The notes below the pieces were generated by a model. The model saw only the letters and a program-made list of their open reading frames with translations, had not been told where the DNA came from and did no database searches. Shown one piece after another: positions 24,033 to 32,604 of a stretch of DNA of 39,471 nt. Position numbers and translations under genes: made by a program. The stretch covers positions 1-39,471 of the forward strand of contig NZ_JACOQI010000024.1 of NCBI RefSeq assembly GCF_014297285.1. The letters are read 5' to 3'. Numbering within the stretch: the stretch's first letter is position 1; each line of letters starts with the position of its first letter. This stretch comes from Dysosmobacter segnis. GTDB lineage: Bacteria; Bacillota; Clostridia; Oscillospirales; Oscillospiraceae.

Positions 24033-24467
24033 ATGCTGAAGGTAAACGGAAAAGCCTATGATTGGGGCGACGTGGATCTGAAAATCCCCGGCCTGAACAT
24101 TCAGGTGCAGGAGATCAGCTATGACGACGAGCTGGAGATGGAGGAAGTCTACGGCTCCGGCTCCAAGCCGCGCGGCTACGGCACAGGCAACTATAAGGCG
24201 TCCGGCAAGCTCTCCATGCTCCGCGACGACTACGACGATCTGCTGGCCTACTGCAAGCAGAAGGGCGTTCCCTTCTACAAGATGGAGCTGCCCTCCATCA
24301 TCGTCTCCTACGCCAACGAGGGCGCACGCACGAAGATCGACGAGCTGAAGAAGGTCAAGTTCTCCAAGCGCAGCAACAAGGCAGCGCAGGGCGACAAGAG
24401 CCTCACCGTCGACGTCGACATGATGATCGTCGGCGGCGTGTATCAGGACGGCGTCGCACCCGTCTAA
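24033..24467 (+). CDS. Tail tube protein (Mu gpM-like)
   Basis: 144 aa. Compact beta protein: NGKAYDWGDVDLKIPGLNIQ, YDDELEMEEVYGSGSKPRGY, GTGNYKASGKLSMLRDDYDD. This is the phage tail tube pattern, with the G-x-G-x-Y-x-x-S-G-K turn. The tube lines the tail and conducts DNA. It follows the sheath directly, as in Mu. Start after GGGAGGAGGACAGGCA. Confidence 0.9.
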   Translation: MLKVNGKAYDWGDVDLKIPGLNIQVQEISYDDELEMEEVYGSGSKPRGYGTGNYKASGKLSMLRDDYDDLLAYCKQKGVPFYKMELPSIIVSYANEGARTKIDELKKVKFSKRSNKAAQGDKSLTVDVDMMIVGGVYQDGVAPV

Positions 24468-24506
24468 GGACAACATTTTTGAGAATAACAAGGAGGAAGT
24501 CACACT

Positions 24507-24863
24507 ATGGAAAGCACCAACAACCAGACCCCCGCCCGCAGCAGCGAGGAACAGCTCAAGGCCAAGTACGGTGGCAAGCTCTACCGCGTCGGCATCACCG
24601 TCCCTGTGGATGATGAGAGCGAGAAAGAGTTCTCCTACTACTTTAAGCGCCCCACCGTCCCCAGCTATGACCGCTACATCAAGACCGCTGCACAGGGCAT
24701 CACCAAGGCGAGCAAGGCGTTCATGCTGGACGCGGTCATCGACGAGGACGCCGAGCGTCTGACGAAGGACATGGAGGAGAACCCCGGCATCGCGATCTCC
24801 ATCGGCAATAAGCTGACGGAGATCCTCGGCCTGACGGGTACGGCAAATTTGAAGAAGCTCTAA
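24507..24863 (+). CDS. Tail assembly chaperone, short form (gp41-like)
   Basis: 118 aa. Ends AMTGTANLKKL-type (GLTGTANLKKL) with TAA at 24861. Contains FSYYFKRPTVPSYDRYIKTA and KAFMLDAVIDEDAERLTKDM, typical of gp41/G-type tail chaperones located before the tape measure. It coats the tape measure protein during tail assembly. A slippery heptamer near its end makes a longer fusion (24507-25075). Start after AAGGAGG. Confidence 0.85.
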   Translation: MESTNNQTPARSSEEQLKAKYGGKLYRVGITVPVDDESEKEFSYYFKRPTVPSYDRYIKTAAQGITKASKAFMLDAVIDEDAERLTKDMEENPGIAISIGNKLTEILGLTGTANLKKL

Positions 24864-25075
24864 GAGAACGGGTCGCGGAGGTACGGGAGAGCTTCGTGGA
24901 GCGCGGGCTCCTTGAGATCTATCGTTTTGTGCCTCTGCCTCTCTTAGAGACCTTTGACCCCGAAACGATTGACGACGTCGACGAGTTCCTCGGATGGGTC
25001 GCAAAGGCCCGCTTCATGCAGGAGCTTGAGGAGGGCATCGTCACCCGGGCGATCGTGCGAGCGTTCCCCGAGTGA
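24507..25075 (+). CDS. Tail assembly chaperone, -1 frameshift fusion
   Basis: Slippage of -1 at A AAT TTG (24845-24851, codons 113-115 of the short form) continues in an overlapping frame from GAA at 24851 to TGA at 25073-25075, giving a 189-aa protein. The added 74 residues are sensible: EEALRERVAEVRESFVERGL, then LETFDPETIDDVDEFLGWVA. A hairpin, GAAGCTCT (24854-24861) with AGAGCTTC (24888-24895), follows the slippery site. Without frameshifting, 270 bp before the tape measure would be empty. Fusion chaperones of this design are conserved in long-tailed phages. Confidence 0.88.
24845..24895 (+). promoter_or_regulatory. Programmed -1 frameshift signal
   Basis: Heptamer AAATTTG fits X XXY YYZ in the zero frame (GCA AAT TTG). 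A perfect 8-bp stem (24854-24861 / 24888-24895) lies 2 nt downstream; the spacer is shorter than the usual 5-9 nt. The zero-frame stop at 24861-24863 lies within the stem. Confidence 0.85.
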
Positions 25076-25134
25076 CGGCCTCCCGTCGCCGATCGTTTTC
25101 CGCCTCTATCTCAAACTGGAGGTGAAAGCAGAAA

Positions 25135-27522
25135 ATGAGTTTAGAGTCCGTATTTAAGCTGTCGCTCATTATGAACATGATCGACAACCTCTCCGGGCCG
25201 ATGGCGGGCGTGGCGTCCAAGGTCGGCGCAAACGTCTCCAAGCTGGACGCCGCAAGCCAGACCTTCGGCAGCATGGCAAAGGCGGGTGCGGCGATGCAGG
25301 AGACGGGCTCACAGATCGTAAACGCTGTGCTCGCCCCGGTAGAGGCGACCTTTGAAACGCGGCGTGCGCTGGGTGAGCTGGCCTCGCTGGGCGTGCAAGA
25401 CCTTGAAGCGGTCGAAAACGCCGCACGCAGCTTCTCCGATCAGTGGGCGGGCACGTCGAAGGCGGACTTCATCAGCGCGGCCTACGACATCAAGAGCGGC
25501 ATCGCCTCCCTCTCTGATGAGGGCGTCGCAGAGTTCACAAGCCTCGCGGCCCTGACCGCAAAGGCGACGAAGTCCACGGCGGGCGAGATGACCTCGCTGT
25601 TTGCCACAGGCTACGGCATTTATAAAGACTACTACAGCGACCTGAGCGACATGGAGTTCGGCGAGATGTTCTCGGCTGGCATCTCCGACGCCGTCCGAGC
25701 GTTCAAGACCTCCGGCTCCGGCATGGCACAGGCAATCCAGAACCTCGGCGCATCGGCGACCACGGCGCAGGTGCCGCTGGAAGAGCAGCTCTCCGTCTTG
25801 GGTATGCTGCAAGCAACGATGGGCGGCGCGGAAGCGGGCACAAAATACAAAGCCTTCCTCCGCAGCGCCACCAAGGGCGGCGAGGCGCTGGGGCTCAAGT
25901 TCACAGACGCCAACAACCAGCTCCTGAGTATGCCAGAGATCCTCGACATCCTGCGGGGCAAGTTCGGCGAGACAATGGACGCCGCCGAAAAGATGGAGCT
26001 GCAGAAAGCCTTCGGCGACACCGAGGCCGTAGCGCTCATCGACCTGATGTATAACAAGGTCGGCGACCTGCAGGACAACATCGTCAATATGTACGGCTCG
26101 CTCGGAAAGGGCGTGTCGGTCACGGAGCAGATGGCCTCCGCCATTCAGGAGACGGAGCCGGAACGCTTCGAGCGACTCAAGCAGCGCATCCACAACGTCA
26201 CTGAGAGCATCGGAAACTCCCTGCTCCCCACGGTCAACGACCTGATGAGCAAGGGCGAGGGCGTGCTGACGAAGGTCGGCTCGTGGATCGAGAAGAACCA
26301 GGAGCTCGTCAAGGTCATCATGCTCATCGTTCTTGCGGTGGGCGGTTTCCTCGCTGTAGGCGGCACGCTGATCGCCCTGATCTCCGGCGTCGGCCTCGTC
26401 GTGACAAAAACGGTCAGCGCGTTCAAGATACTCAAGGGCGGCTTCGCACTGGCGCGAGGGGCGCTCACACCACTCATATCCTCGGTGTGGAGCTTCACGG
26501 CGGCGCTGCTGGCCAACCCCGTCACATGGGTCGTCATTGGCATTGTGGCCCTCATTGCGGCGCTGGTGCTACTCTACAACAAGTGTGAGTGGTTCCGCAA
26601 TGCGGTCAACTCCGTCATCAACTTCTTCAAGGAAACGCTGACGGCGGTGGGCTCGGTCGCGAAGTCGGTGTTTGAGGGCATCGGGAACGTGATCGGCTCC
26701 GTCATGGACGCGGCAAAGGCGACCGTGTCCGAGAAGCTGTCCAACATCAAGACGGCCTACGAGGAACACGGCGGCGGCATTTCCGGCGTCGCAGCGGCGG
26801 CGATGGAGGCGGTCAAGGGCTGGTACACAGCGGGCTACACCTTCATCGACAACCTCACGGGCGGCAAGCTCTCGGAGATCCGTGGGAAGTTCTCGATGGC
26901 CATGAGCAACATCGTCCAAGGCATCTCACAGAAGTTCACCGACGCACGCACCGCCTTCTCCAACGGCCTGAACAACATCAAGAACGCCGTCTCCGGCGCG
27001 GTCACGTGGTTCTTCGAGTCCGGCAAACGGATCGTGTCCACCTTTGCAAACGGCATCAAGTCCGCCTTCAGCAGCGCGGTCGAGGCCGTAAAGGGCGGCT
27101 TGCAGAAGATCCGCAACCTCCTCCCGTTCTCTGACGCGAAGGAGGGGCCGCTGTCCACGCTGACCCTGTCCGGCCAACGCACCATGACTACCTACGCTCA
27201 CGGCCTGACGCTTGCGGGCGACGCCCCGGCAGAGGCGATGAACAAGAGCCTCCAGCAGGTGCAGGGCGCTCTTGACCGCAAGCCGGAGAAGAAGGTCGAC
27301 CTCGGCGGCGGGAAGAAGGACAAGGACGAGAGCAGCGATGAGGGCGGCTCCGGTAAGGGCAAGCAGGTCATCATCCACAAGCTGCTCGTCCCGGTCGACC
27401 TCAAGAAGATCAAAGACCTGCAGCAGCTCCTCGCTATTTTGCAGGAGATCGAGGACTACGCAGCGGCCAACGAGGACGGCGAACCCGGCGACGACGAGGA
27501 CGCCGTCCCGGCCCCGGCATAA
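25135..27522 (+). CDS. Tail tape measure protein
   Basis: 795 aa. N-terminal phage tape-measure domain (MNMIDNLSGPMAGVASKVGA ... ATFETRRALGELASLGVQDL, with GTSKADFISAAYDIKSGIAS and LGASATTAQVPLEEQLSVLG). Hydrophobic segments lie near 398-435 and 455-480 (VIMLIVLAVGGFLAVGGTLI), followed by repeated helical stretches and a charged glycine-rich tail near 715-740. It sets tail length and probably helps DNA pass the membrane. The start follows GGAGGTGAAAGC. It follows the frameshifted chaperone, as expected. Confidence 0.94.
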   Translation: MSLESVFKLSLIMNMIDNLSGPMAGVASKVGANVSKLDAASQTFGSMAKAGAAMQETGSQIVNAVLAPVEATFETRRALGELASLGVQDLEAVENAARSFSDQWAGTSKADFISAAYDIKSGIASLSDEGVAEFTSLAALTAKATKSTAGEMTSLFATGYGIYKDYYSDLSDMEFGEMFSAGISDAVRAFKTSGSGMAQAIQNLGASATTAQVPLEEQLSVLGMLQATMGGAEAGTKYKAFLRSATKGGEALGLKFTDANNQLLSMPEILDILRGKFGETMDAAEKMELQKAFGDTEAVALIDLMYNKVGDLQDNIVNMYGSLGKGVSVTEQMASAIQETEPERFERLKQRIHNVTESIGNSLLPTVNDLMSKGEGVLTKVGSWIEKNQELVKVIMLIVLAVGGFLAVGGTLIALISGVGLVVTKTVSAFKILKGGFALARGALTPLISSVWSFTAALLANPVTWVVIGIVALIAALVLLYNKCEWFRNAVNSVINFFKETLTAVGSVAKSVFEGIGNVIGSVMDAAKATVSEKLSNIKTAYEEHGGGISGVAAAAMEAVKGWYTAGYTFIDNLTGGKLSEIRGKFSMAMSNIVQGISQKFTDARTAFSNGLNNIKNAVSGAVTWFFESGKRIVSTFANGIKSAFSSAVEAVKGGLQKIRNLLPFSDAKEGPLSTLTLSGQRTMTTYAHGLTLAGDAPAEAMNKSLQQVQGALDRKPEKKVDLGGGKKDKDESSDEGGSGKGKQVIIHKLLVPVDLKKIKDLQQLLAILQEIEDYAAANEDGEPGDDEDAVPAPA

Positions 27523-27536
27523 GGAAGGAGGACGCT

Positions 27537-28127
27537 ATGATCTATGTAGAAGACGAGCTGATCAAGCTCAACGGCGTCGTCCTCCCCGGTCTCGTCAAAA
27601 GCATCGAGGTCATTGAGACCGCGAAGGTGGACGAGCAGGAGGTCGAGGGCAGCGCCACTAAGCCGAAACAGGCAACGGGCTACGAGGACGCCAAGGTCAA
27701 CATCGAGCTGATCATCGACGACACGCCCTCGCAGACCAAGTACCAGCGATACGCAACGCTCCGGGCGATCTTCCGATCGCCCGGGCAGAGCGTGCCGCAG
27801 CCCATCCCCATCATCAGCGAGGACACCGCCGCCCACGGCGTGGAGAAGGTCATCTTCAAAAAGCTGTCCCACAAGGGCGAAAACAAGCGCGGGCAGCTTA
27901 CGGCTACGCTGGAGCTGTGGGAGTACATCCCGCAGACCATCACGGCAAAGTCCGGCTCCAGTTCCGGCTCCGGCAAGTCCGGCTCCGGCAAGTCCGGCGG
28001 CGGCGCGGCGAGCAATCTGAAGGCGGGCTACAAGAGCTACCTGAGCAACGGACGGGGCAAGTCCCCCGCACGGGATGACGCAGACGCCACGGCGGCGATG
28101 AACAAAGTGACCGCCATGCCGTACTAA
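27537..28127 (+). CDS. Tail/baseplate hub-associated protein (gp43 position)
   Basis: 196 aa. The first ~130 residues form a beta-rich domain (LNGVVLPGLVKSIEVIETAK, YEDAKVNIELIIDDTPSQTK, LTATLELWEYIP), then a Ser-Gly-Lys linker with repeats of SGSGK (~143-155) and a short basic tail. Located where Mu has gene N (gp43). Firmicute Mu-like phages often place a shorter protein here linking tape measure and hub. Start after GGAAGGAGG. Specific role inferred from position. Confidence 0.7.
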   Translation: MIYVEDELIKLNGVVLPGLVKSIEVIETAKVDEQEVEGSATKPKQATGYEDAKVNIELIIDDTPSQTKYQRYATLRAIFRSPGQSVPQPIPIISEDTAAHGVEKVIFKKLSHKGENKRGQLTATLELWEYIPQTITAKSGSSSGSGKSGSGKSGGGAASNLKAGYKSYLSNGRGKSPARDDADATAAMNKVTAMPY

Positions 28128-28137
28128 GGAGGCCACA

Positions 28138-28893
28138 GTGGAAACGAAAGAACTGTACTACCCGCAGATCTCGGCACAGGCCGGTTCCTACACCTTCGAG
28201 GAAGGCGTGGAGCTTGAGATCTATTCCTCGAAGTCCTCGTATTATGATTGGGCGAAGATCCGCTTCACGAGCCAGTTCCGCCCGAAGCTCTCGCTCAAGA
28301 AGAAAGACCCCGCCACCATCCAGCTCGGCTATGACGGCACGCTGGAGGACGTGTTCACGGGCTTCGTCTCCGGCAACTACGACGGCGGGACGTATGCCAA
28401 CGAGGTCGCGCTGAAGGATGAGATGCTGCTCATGGAGGAGACGATCATCAACGACACCTTCCTCGACACCACGCCGCAGGAGCTGATCTCGTACTTCCTT
28501 GCACAGGCGGGCCTGTCCAAGATGAAGCTCTCCAGCAAGACCTACCCGACGCGCAAAATGCTCCCCATTCGGAGGCAGACCGCCGTCCAAGCGATCAACG
28601 CCGTCAATGCGGCGTGGGGGCTTCGTGTTCCGTTCTTCTTCTCGGGCGGCGTCTTCTATTGGGACGAGAAGCCGGAACAGAAGAAGGTCTACACCTTCGA
28701 GCGCGGCGTGAACATCCTAAACCTGCGCCGCGCGGGCGGCGTATGGGAGCTGGAGACGGTCTCCGCGCCATTCATCAAGCACTCCCACAAAATAAACCTC
28801 ATCCATCCGCAGGTGAGCGGTGAGGTCGAGGTCTCCAAGGTGGTCAGCAAGACCAACGACTCCGGCTTCATCCGCACCTACATCTATTTCTGA
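28138..28893 (+). CDS. Baseplate hub protein (Mu gpP/gp44-like)
   Basis: 251 aa, GTG start after AAGGAGG. Resembles late-control-D / XkdQ-type hub proteins: YDWAKIRFTSQFRPKLSLKK, GTLEDVFTGFVSGNYDGGTY, INDTFLDTTPQELISYFLAQ, then AVQAINAVNAAWGL and YWDEKPEQKKVYTFERGVNI. Shorter than Mu gpP (379 aa). The hub closes the tail tube and holds the spike. Confidence 0.78.
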   Translation: METKELYYPQISAQAGSYTFEEGVELEIYSSKSSYYDWAKIRFTSQFRPKLSLKKKDPATIQLGYDGTLEDVFTGFVSGNYDGGTYANEVALKDEMLLMEETIINDTFLDTTPQELISYFLAQAGLSKMKLSSKTYPTRKMLPIRRQTAVQAINAVNAAWGLRVPFFFSGGVFYWDEKPEQKKVYTFERGVNILNLRRAGGVWELETVSAPFIKHSHKINLIHPQVSGEVEVSKVVSKTNDSGFIRTYIYF

Positions 28894-28914
28894 CCCCGAA
28901 AGGAGGAAACCGAC

Positions 28915-29274
28915 GTGCTCGAAGAAATGGTCGCGTCCGTTATGAAGAAGACGCTGGCGCAGGACTTCCCGCATTTGAAGCTCCCCGCCGCCGTATTCGC
29001 CACCATCGACTCGGCGGCAAAGAGCGACGCCTTTGACATTGAGGAACTGATCGTCCACAACGAAGTGACGGGCGAGGTGTTCAAGGCGCACATCACCTCC
29101 TACTGGTACGAGTACAAACTCACCGTCATCGACCGCTTCGGCAACCCCGACGCCAACTATCCCGCGCTTCCGGGAATTAAGTCTAAGAAACAGTTCAAGG
29201 CCGGGGCGGTCGTGGCCGTCGCGCTTCCCTACGGCGACCTCACCCCGGCGATCATCGGGGAGGTGGAGCTATGA
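28915..29274 (+). CDS. Baseplate protein (gp45 position, spike/hub-like)
   Basis: 119 aa, GTG start after AAAGGAGG. Helical N-terminus (LEEMVASVMKKTLAQDFPHL) and a strand-rich C-terminal half (WYEYKLTVIDRFGNPDANYP, KAGAVVAVALPYGDLTPAII) with an OB-fold look, similar in layout to small spike-like and DUF2577 proteins. Mu gp45, the membrane-piercing spike, is larger; this protein holds its place. Overlaps the next gene in ATGA. Confidence 0.65.
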   Translation: MLEEMVASVMKKTLAQDFPHLKLPAAVFATIDSAAKSDAFDIEELIVHNEVTGEVFKAHITSYWYEYKLTVIDRFGNPDANYPALPGIKSKKQFKAGAVVAVALPYGDLTPAIIGEVEL

Positions 29275-29681
29275 CGGGCTTGAACGATACGGACATCCGG
29301 CTCAACAGCGAGTGGCAGCTCACACAGGCCACAGACGGCGACGCGCCGCTCTGCTCGGGGCTGGAGTGTCTGTATCAGAACATCGTCCTTGAGGCGCTCA
29401 CGCAGCCGGGAGACGTCTTCTATGACGCCGAGTTCGGCTGGGGCCTGTATGACTTCATCCAGTCCGAGGACACGGAGCTGACCCGTCTGGAGATCACCCA
29501 GCGGGTGCGGCTCAAGCTGCAGAAGCGGGAGGTCATCCTCCCGGAAAGCATTGAGATCAGTATTGCGTTCGAGGATGACGCGGTCGTGCTGCACTGCTCC
29601 TTCCGCTTCGCGGAGGAGGACGAGCGGCACGAGCTGGACGTCATCATCGGCGCGGTGAGCGTGGAGGTGATATCAGAATGA
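29271..29681 (+). CDS. Baseplate wedge protein (gp46-like, gp25/W family)
   Basis: 136 aa. Shape of gp25/W-like lysozyme-fold baseplate proteins: LYQNIVLEALTQPGDVFYDA, EFGWGLYDFIQSEDTELTRL, RVRLKLQKREVILPESIEIS. Joins sheath and baseplate. Starts and ends in ATGA overlaps, so it is translated with its neighbours. Position equals Mu gp46. Confidence 0.85.
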   Translation: MTGLNDTDIRLNSEWQLTQATDGDAPLCSGLECLYQNIVLEALTQPGDVFYDAEFGWGLYDFIQSEDTELTRLEITQRVRLKLQKREVILPESIEISIAFEDDAVVLHCSFRFAEEDERHELDVIIGAVSVEVISE

Positions 29682-30808
29682 TCGACAAGGAAATACTGGA
29701 CGCCGTGCTCCCTCTGCCTACGCTGGACGAGCTGAAGGAGCAGAAGGTCGAGGAGCTGAAGGACGAGGGCTTCGTCATCAGCAACTTCCATTCGGGCGGC
29801 GTGTTCTACACGATGCTCATGATCGTGCTGCGCATCAAGGTCGAGGTCATTGAATTGCTCCGCGTCGTGCTGAACAATATGTTCGTCTCCCACGCGGGCG
29901 GTGCGTGGCTCGACCTGAAGATGGCGGACTACTCCAAAAAGCGCAAGAAGGCGCAGAAGACGCAGGGCTTCATCACCGTCAGACGCGCCGACATGACGGG
30001 CGAGGCGGTCAAAATCCCCAAGGGCCACGTCTTCAAGAGCATCCTCGACATCAACGGCGAGGAGCTGCGCTTCTTTGTGCTGGAGGCGGCGACGCTGCAA
30101 AAGGGCGCGTCCTCCGTGGACGTGCTGGTGGAGGCCGAGACAGAGGGCAGCCGCTACAACGTCCCCGCAGGGCAGATCGTGCGCACGCTGACCTACCTCG
30201 GCGACGTCACATTCAGCAACGCCGAGGACTGGATCGTGCGGGAAGGCAGCGACACCGAGGATGACGAGAGCGCGAGGGCGCGGACACTCCGCTCGTGGTC
30301 GGAGCTGGCGCAGCGGGCGACGGAGGACACCTTCATTGACGCGGCGGAGTCCGTCCCCGGCGTACTGTTCGCACAGGCCGACTGCAACCACCCGCGCGGG
30401 CAGGGCACGGTGGACGTCATCGTGACAGGCACGGCGGGCGAGGCAACGGAGGGACTGCTTGCGGCAGTAAGAGAAGCCGTTGACAAGATCGCTGGCCCGT
30501 ATGATAATATTCTCGTGAAGTCCTCTGTGACCGTATCGCAGAATATCTCCGTCACGGTCACGACCGACACGGCGGACACGGACGAGGCTGTGGAGAACCG
30601 GGTCAAGGCGATCCTCACCGAACTGCTGGCCGTGCGCCGCAGCCGCAAGCTCAACGAGCTGACCCTGTCCGACATCAACCACGCGATCCGCAGCGGCTAC
30701 AGTGGGGCCACCAACGCGGCGGTCTCCGAGCCGGAGGCGGATGTGAAGCTGGGTAAGGACAAGGTCATCACCCTCGGCGACGTCTCCGTGACGGTCGAAA
30801 GGGAGTGA
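29678..30808 (+). CDS. Baseplate J-like protein (Mu gp47)
   Basis: 376 aa. The Baseplate_J family is recognisable: HAGGAWLDLKMADYSKKRKK, KIPKGHVFKSILDINGEELR, EGSRYNVPAGQIVRTLTYLG, EDDESARARTLRSWSELAQR and PRGQGTVDVIVTGTAGEATE. It forms the wedge arms of the baseplate. Length is close to Mu gp47. Confidence 0.93.
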   Translation: MIDKEILDAVLPLPTLDELKEQKVEELKDEGFVISNFHSGGVFYTMLMIVLRIKVEVIELLRVVLNNMFVSHAGGAWLDLKMADYSKKRKKAQKTQGFITVRRADMTGEAVKIPKGHVFKSILDINGEELRFFVLEAATLQKGASSVDVLVEAETEGSRYNVPAGQIVRTLTYLGDVTFSNAEDWIVREGSDTEDDESARARTLRSWSELAQRATEDTFIDAAESVPGVLFAQADCNHPRGQGTVDVIVTGTAGEATEGLLAAVREAVDKIAGPYDNILVKSSVTVSQNISVTVTTDTADTDEAVENRVKAILTELLAVRRSRKLNELTLSDINHAIRSGYSGATNAAVSEPEADVKLGKDKVITLGDVSVTVERE

Positions 30809-30812
30809 GCGG

Positions 30813-31670
30813 ATGAAGCAGTTTGAAACCTTCGGGGAATATATGTTTGATCTGCTCTTCGCTCCCTTGAAGAAGGGCCGGAAGACGGTCAACCAGCTCT
30901 GCATCTTCTTCAAGGTCATGGGGCGCGAGTTCGACGACCTGAAGGCGGCGATCTTCCGCGTGCGCAGCGAGGCGAACGTAGCAAGCTGCTCAGAGGTCAT
31001 GCTCCCCGTGCATGGGCAAGACCGGGATATGCCGCGACTGGAGGGCGAGGACGCCGAAGCCTATCGGACGCGCCTGTCCATGAAGGGGATCATCTCACAG
31101 TGGAGCGGCACGCGGCGCGGCGTTCTCTACGCGCTGACCGCGCTCGGCTACGACCGCAGCCGGATTGAACTGTTCGCCGATCAGGATGCGGAGCGCTGGG
31201 CTGAGTTCATCATCTTCCTGAACAGTTCCAAGCCCAGCGGCATCACAAATCTCTCGGTCATCGACGGGCAAGTCCGCAAGGTCAAGGAGGGCAGCAGTAA
31301 GCCCGCCTACGGCATGGAGACCATCGGCGGGCTCATTATTCAATCCCGGCTTCAGACAGGCTTCTCACGCTATCCAAGGTGCGGAGAGATCGTGTGCGGC
31401 GTGTGGCCGCATATCGTCAGTGAAGGACATCTCGTGGCCTCGACGGTCATGGCGCAAGGCGGCGCATCGGGCGGCGGCAATCCCTTCCCGAGAGCCGGCA
31501 CATTTGCAGCCTCCGAGGAGTTCTATCACTTCGGCGCGTACACCATTTATCAGGGCTTCGCCTCGGACATTGAGGTGGGCTCGAAGGCGGCGCAGGGTGC
31601 AAAGGTCTACCTGAGATGCTCCACCTCTACGCGCTGCTCTACCAACGCGAAAGGAGGCGCAGCAGAATGA
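30813..31670 (+). CDS. Tail protein I-like (gp48 position) with extended C-terminus
   Basis: 285 aa. The N-terminal part has MFDLLFAPLKKGRKTVNQLC, LPVHGQDRDMPRLEGEDAEA and YRTRLSMKGIISQWSGTRRG, the layout of gp48/YmfQ-type proteins that attach fibres to the baseplate. The C-terminal ~100 residues are glycine- and serine-rich (VMAQGGASGGGNPFPRAGTF) and end in a cysteine-containing segment (RCSTSTRCSTNAKGG). That extension is not expected in Mu gp48 and may connect to the fibre. Overlaps the next start by 4 bp. Confidence 0.75.
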   Translation: MKQFETFGEYMFDLLFAPLKKGRKTVNQLCIFFKVMGREFDDLKAAIFRVRSEANVASCSEVMLPVHGQDRDMPRLEGEDAEAYRTRLSMKGIISQWSGTRRGVLYALTALGYDRSRIELFADQDAERWAEFIIFLNSSKPSGITNLSVIDGQVRKVKEGSSKPAYGMETIGGLIIQSRLQTGFSRYPRCGEIVCGVWPHIVSEGHLVASTVMAQGGASGGGNPFPRAGTFAASEEFYHFGAYTIYQGFASDIEVGSKAAQGAKVYLRCSTSTRCSTNAKGGAAE

Positions 31671-31996
31671 AAACATTGACTTCTATCGGTATCCAGAAGA
31701 TCGGGCAGCGGTTCGTTGACTCGGTCGATCATGCGGACTACACGCTCAACGGCGTGCCACAGACAGCGGAGCCCTTCCGCCGCTTCGTGCAGGGCGCAAG
31801 CGCAAGGGTCTACATTTACTTCGACGATACCGTGATCGGTGACGTCGCCGAGGTGCAGCTCGTGGACAAAGACGGTGACATCATCGCGTCAGCGGGCGAG
31901 CGGGTCTTCACAAAAACACCGGGCAAGGGGCTTTATATAGCCTTCAAATATAATATCTTAGAAGTGGAGGTCGAAAGCAGCAATGAAAGCCTATGA
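31667..31996 (+). CDS. Tail-fibre-region protein, unknown
   Basis: 109 aa. ATG at 31667 after AAAGGAGGCGCAGCAGA; the longer frame to 31616 is the shadow of the preceding gene. Strand-rich: IGIQKIGQRFVDSVDHADYT, ASARVYIYFDDTVIGDVAEV, GLYIAFKYNILEVEVES. Possibly a small structural domain of the distal tail; family not recognised. Overlaps the next gene by 14 bp. Confidence 0.65.
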   Translation: MKTLTSIGIQKIGQRFVDSVDHADYTLNGVPQTAEPFRRFVQGASARVYIYFDDTVIGDVAEVQLVDKDGDIIASAGERVFTKTPGKGLYIAFKYNILEVEVESSNESL

Positions 31997-32294
31997 AAAA
32001 ATCGGGTGGCTCGATCACGTCCAAGACATTGAGACGGGAGAGGTCATTCAGGAAGGAACGCCTGTGAGTCAGGTGAATATGAACCACATGGACGAAGGCA
32101 TTTTCACAAACCGTGAAGCGGTCATTCTCCATGAGGCTCAGATTGCCGACGCGCAGAAAGAGATTAAGGTGTTGAAGGATGCGACGCTGAACAACATGGT
32201 CAACAATGTCTTTCTCATCAACTTCAACACCGTGACCTCGGTCGCGATCACGTCAGGGATTTACGACTCTGTGGCGCGAAAAATCTATGTATAA
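31983..32294 (+). CDS. Tail-fibre N-terminal-like protein
   Basis: 103 aa. EVIQEGTPVSQVNMNHMDEG is a motif common near the N-terminus of distal tail proteins in Firmicute phages, followed by a helical stretch (LHEAQIADAQKEIKVLKDAT) and VNNVFLINFNTVTSVAITSG. Too short to be a complete fibre; it could be an adaptor or trimerisation piece. Start after GAGGTCGAAAGCAGC. Overlaps the next gene by 8 bp. Confidence 0.65.
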   Translation: MKAYEKIGWLDHVQDIETGEVIQEGTPVSQVNMNHMDEGIFTNREAVILHEAQIADAQKEIKVLKDATLNNMVNNVFLINFNTVTSVAITSGIYDSVARKIYV

Positions 32295-32604
32295 GGTCGC
32301 TTGCAGCCGCAAGGAAGCAAGCTGCATCATCGGGAGCTTGCTCGTGGAGCTGGCCCCGGTATGCGAGAAGTGCGGCGGGTTGCCGGATGGCGTGCTGAAC
32401 CTGCAGACGGAAGCGGGGCTGTCCCTCACAGGGGACGCCGACGTCCTCATCACAGGGCACAGCATCATCAGCGGCAAGCCTGTCAGGATCAAACTCACGG
32501 ACTACGGCTTCGAATATTATGGTGATCACGCCGAACTTGCCCGCGTTCGGGAAAAGAGGTGTGTGTATCATGGCAGAGCCGTCAGTCCTACAAAAGAAAA
32601 CTGA
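32287..32604 (+). CDS. Small cysteine-containing protein upstream of Avd
   Basis: 105 aa. Contains CSRKEASC near the start and CEKCGG near residues 26-31, then a strand-rich half (LSLTGDADVLITGHSIISGK, PVRIKLTDYGFEYYGDHAEL). Starts inside the previous gene and overlaps the Avd start by 35 bp. It may have a metal-binding fold. Unknown function; position links it to the fibre or DGR genes. Confidence 0.6.
   Translation: MYKVACSRKEASCIIGSLLVELAPVCEKCGGLPDGVLNLQTEAGLSLTGDADVLITGHSIISGKPVRIKLTDYGFEYYGDHAELARVREKRCVYHGRAVSPTKEN

Noticed and set aside
11786..24480. GACAACATT at 11790, 18905 and 24469 as a shared late-promoter element
   Set aside because: One copy lies within the protease coding sequence next to a ribosome site; flanks align poorly and no consistent -10 box follows.
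24896..25075. Independent gene starting at GTG 24896 instead of a frameshift
   Set aside because: The frame is coding from 24851, the slippery heptamer and stem are well placed, and this start would truncate the conserved part.
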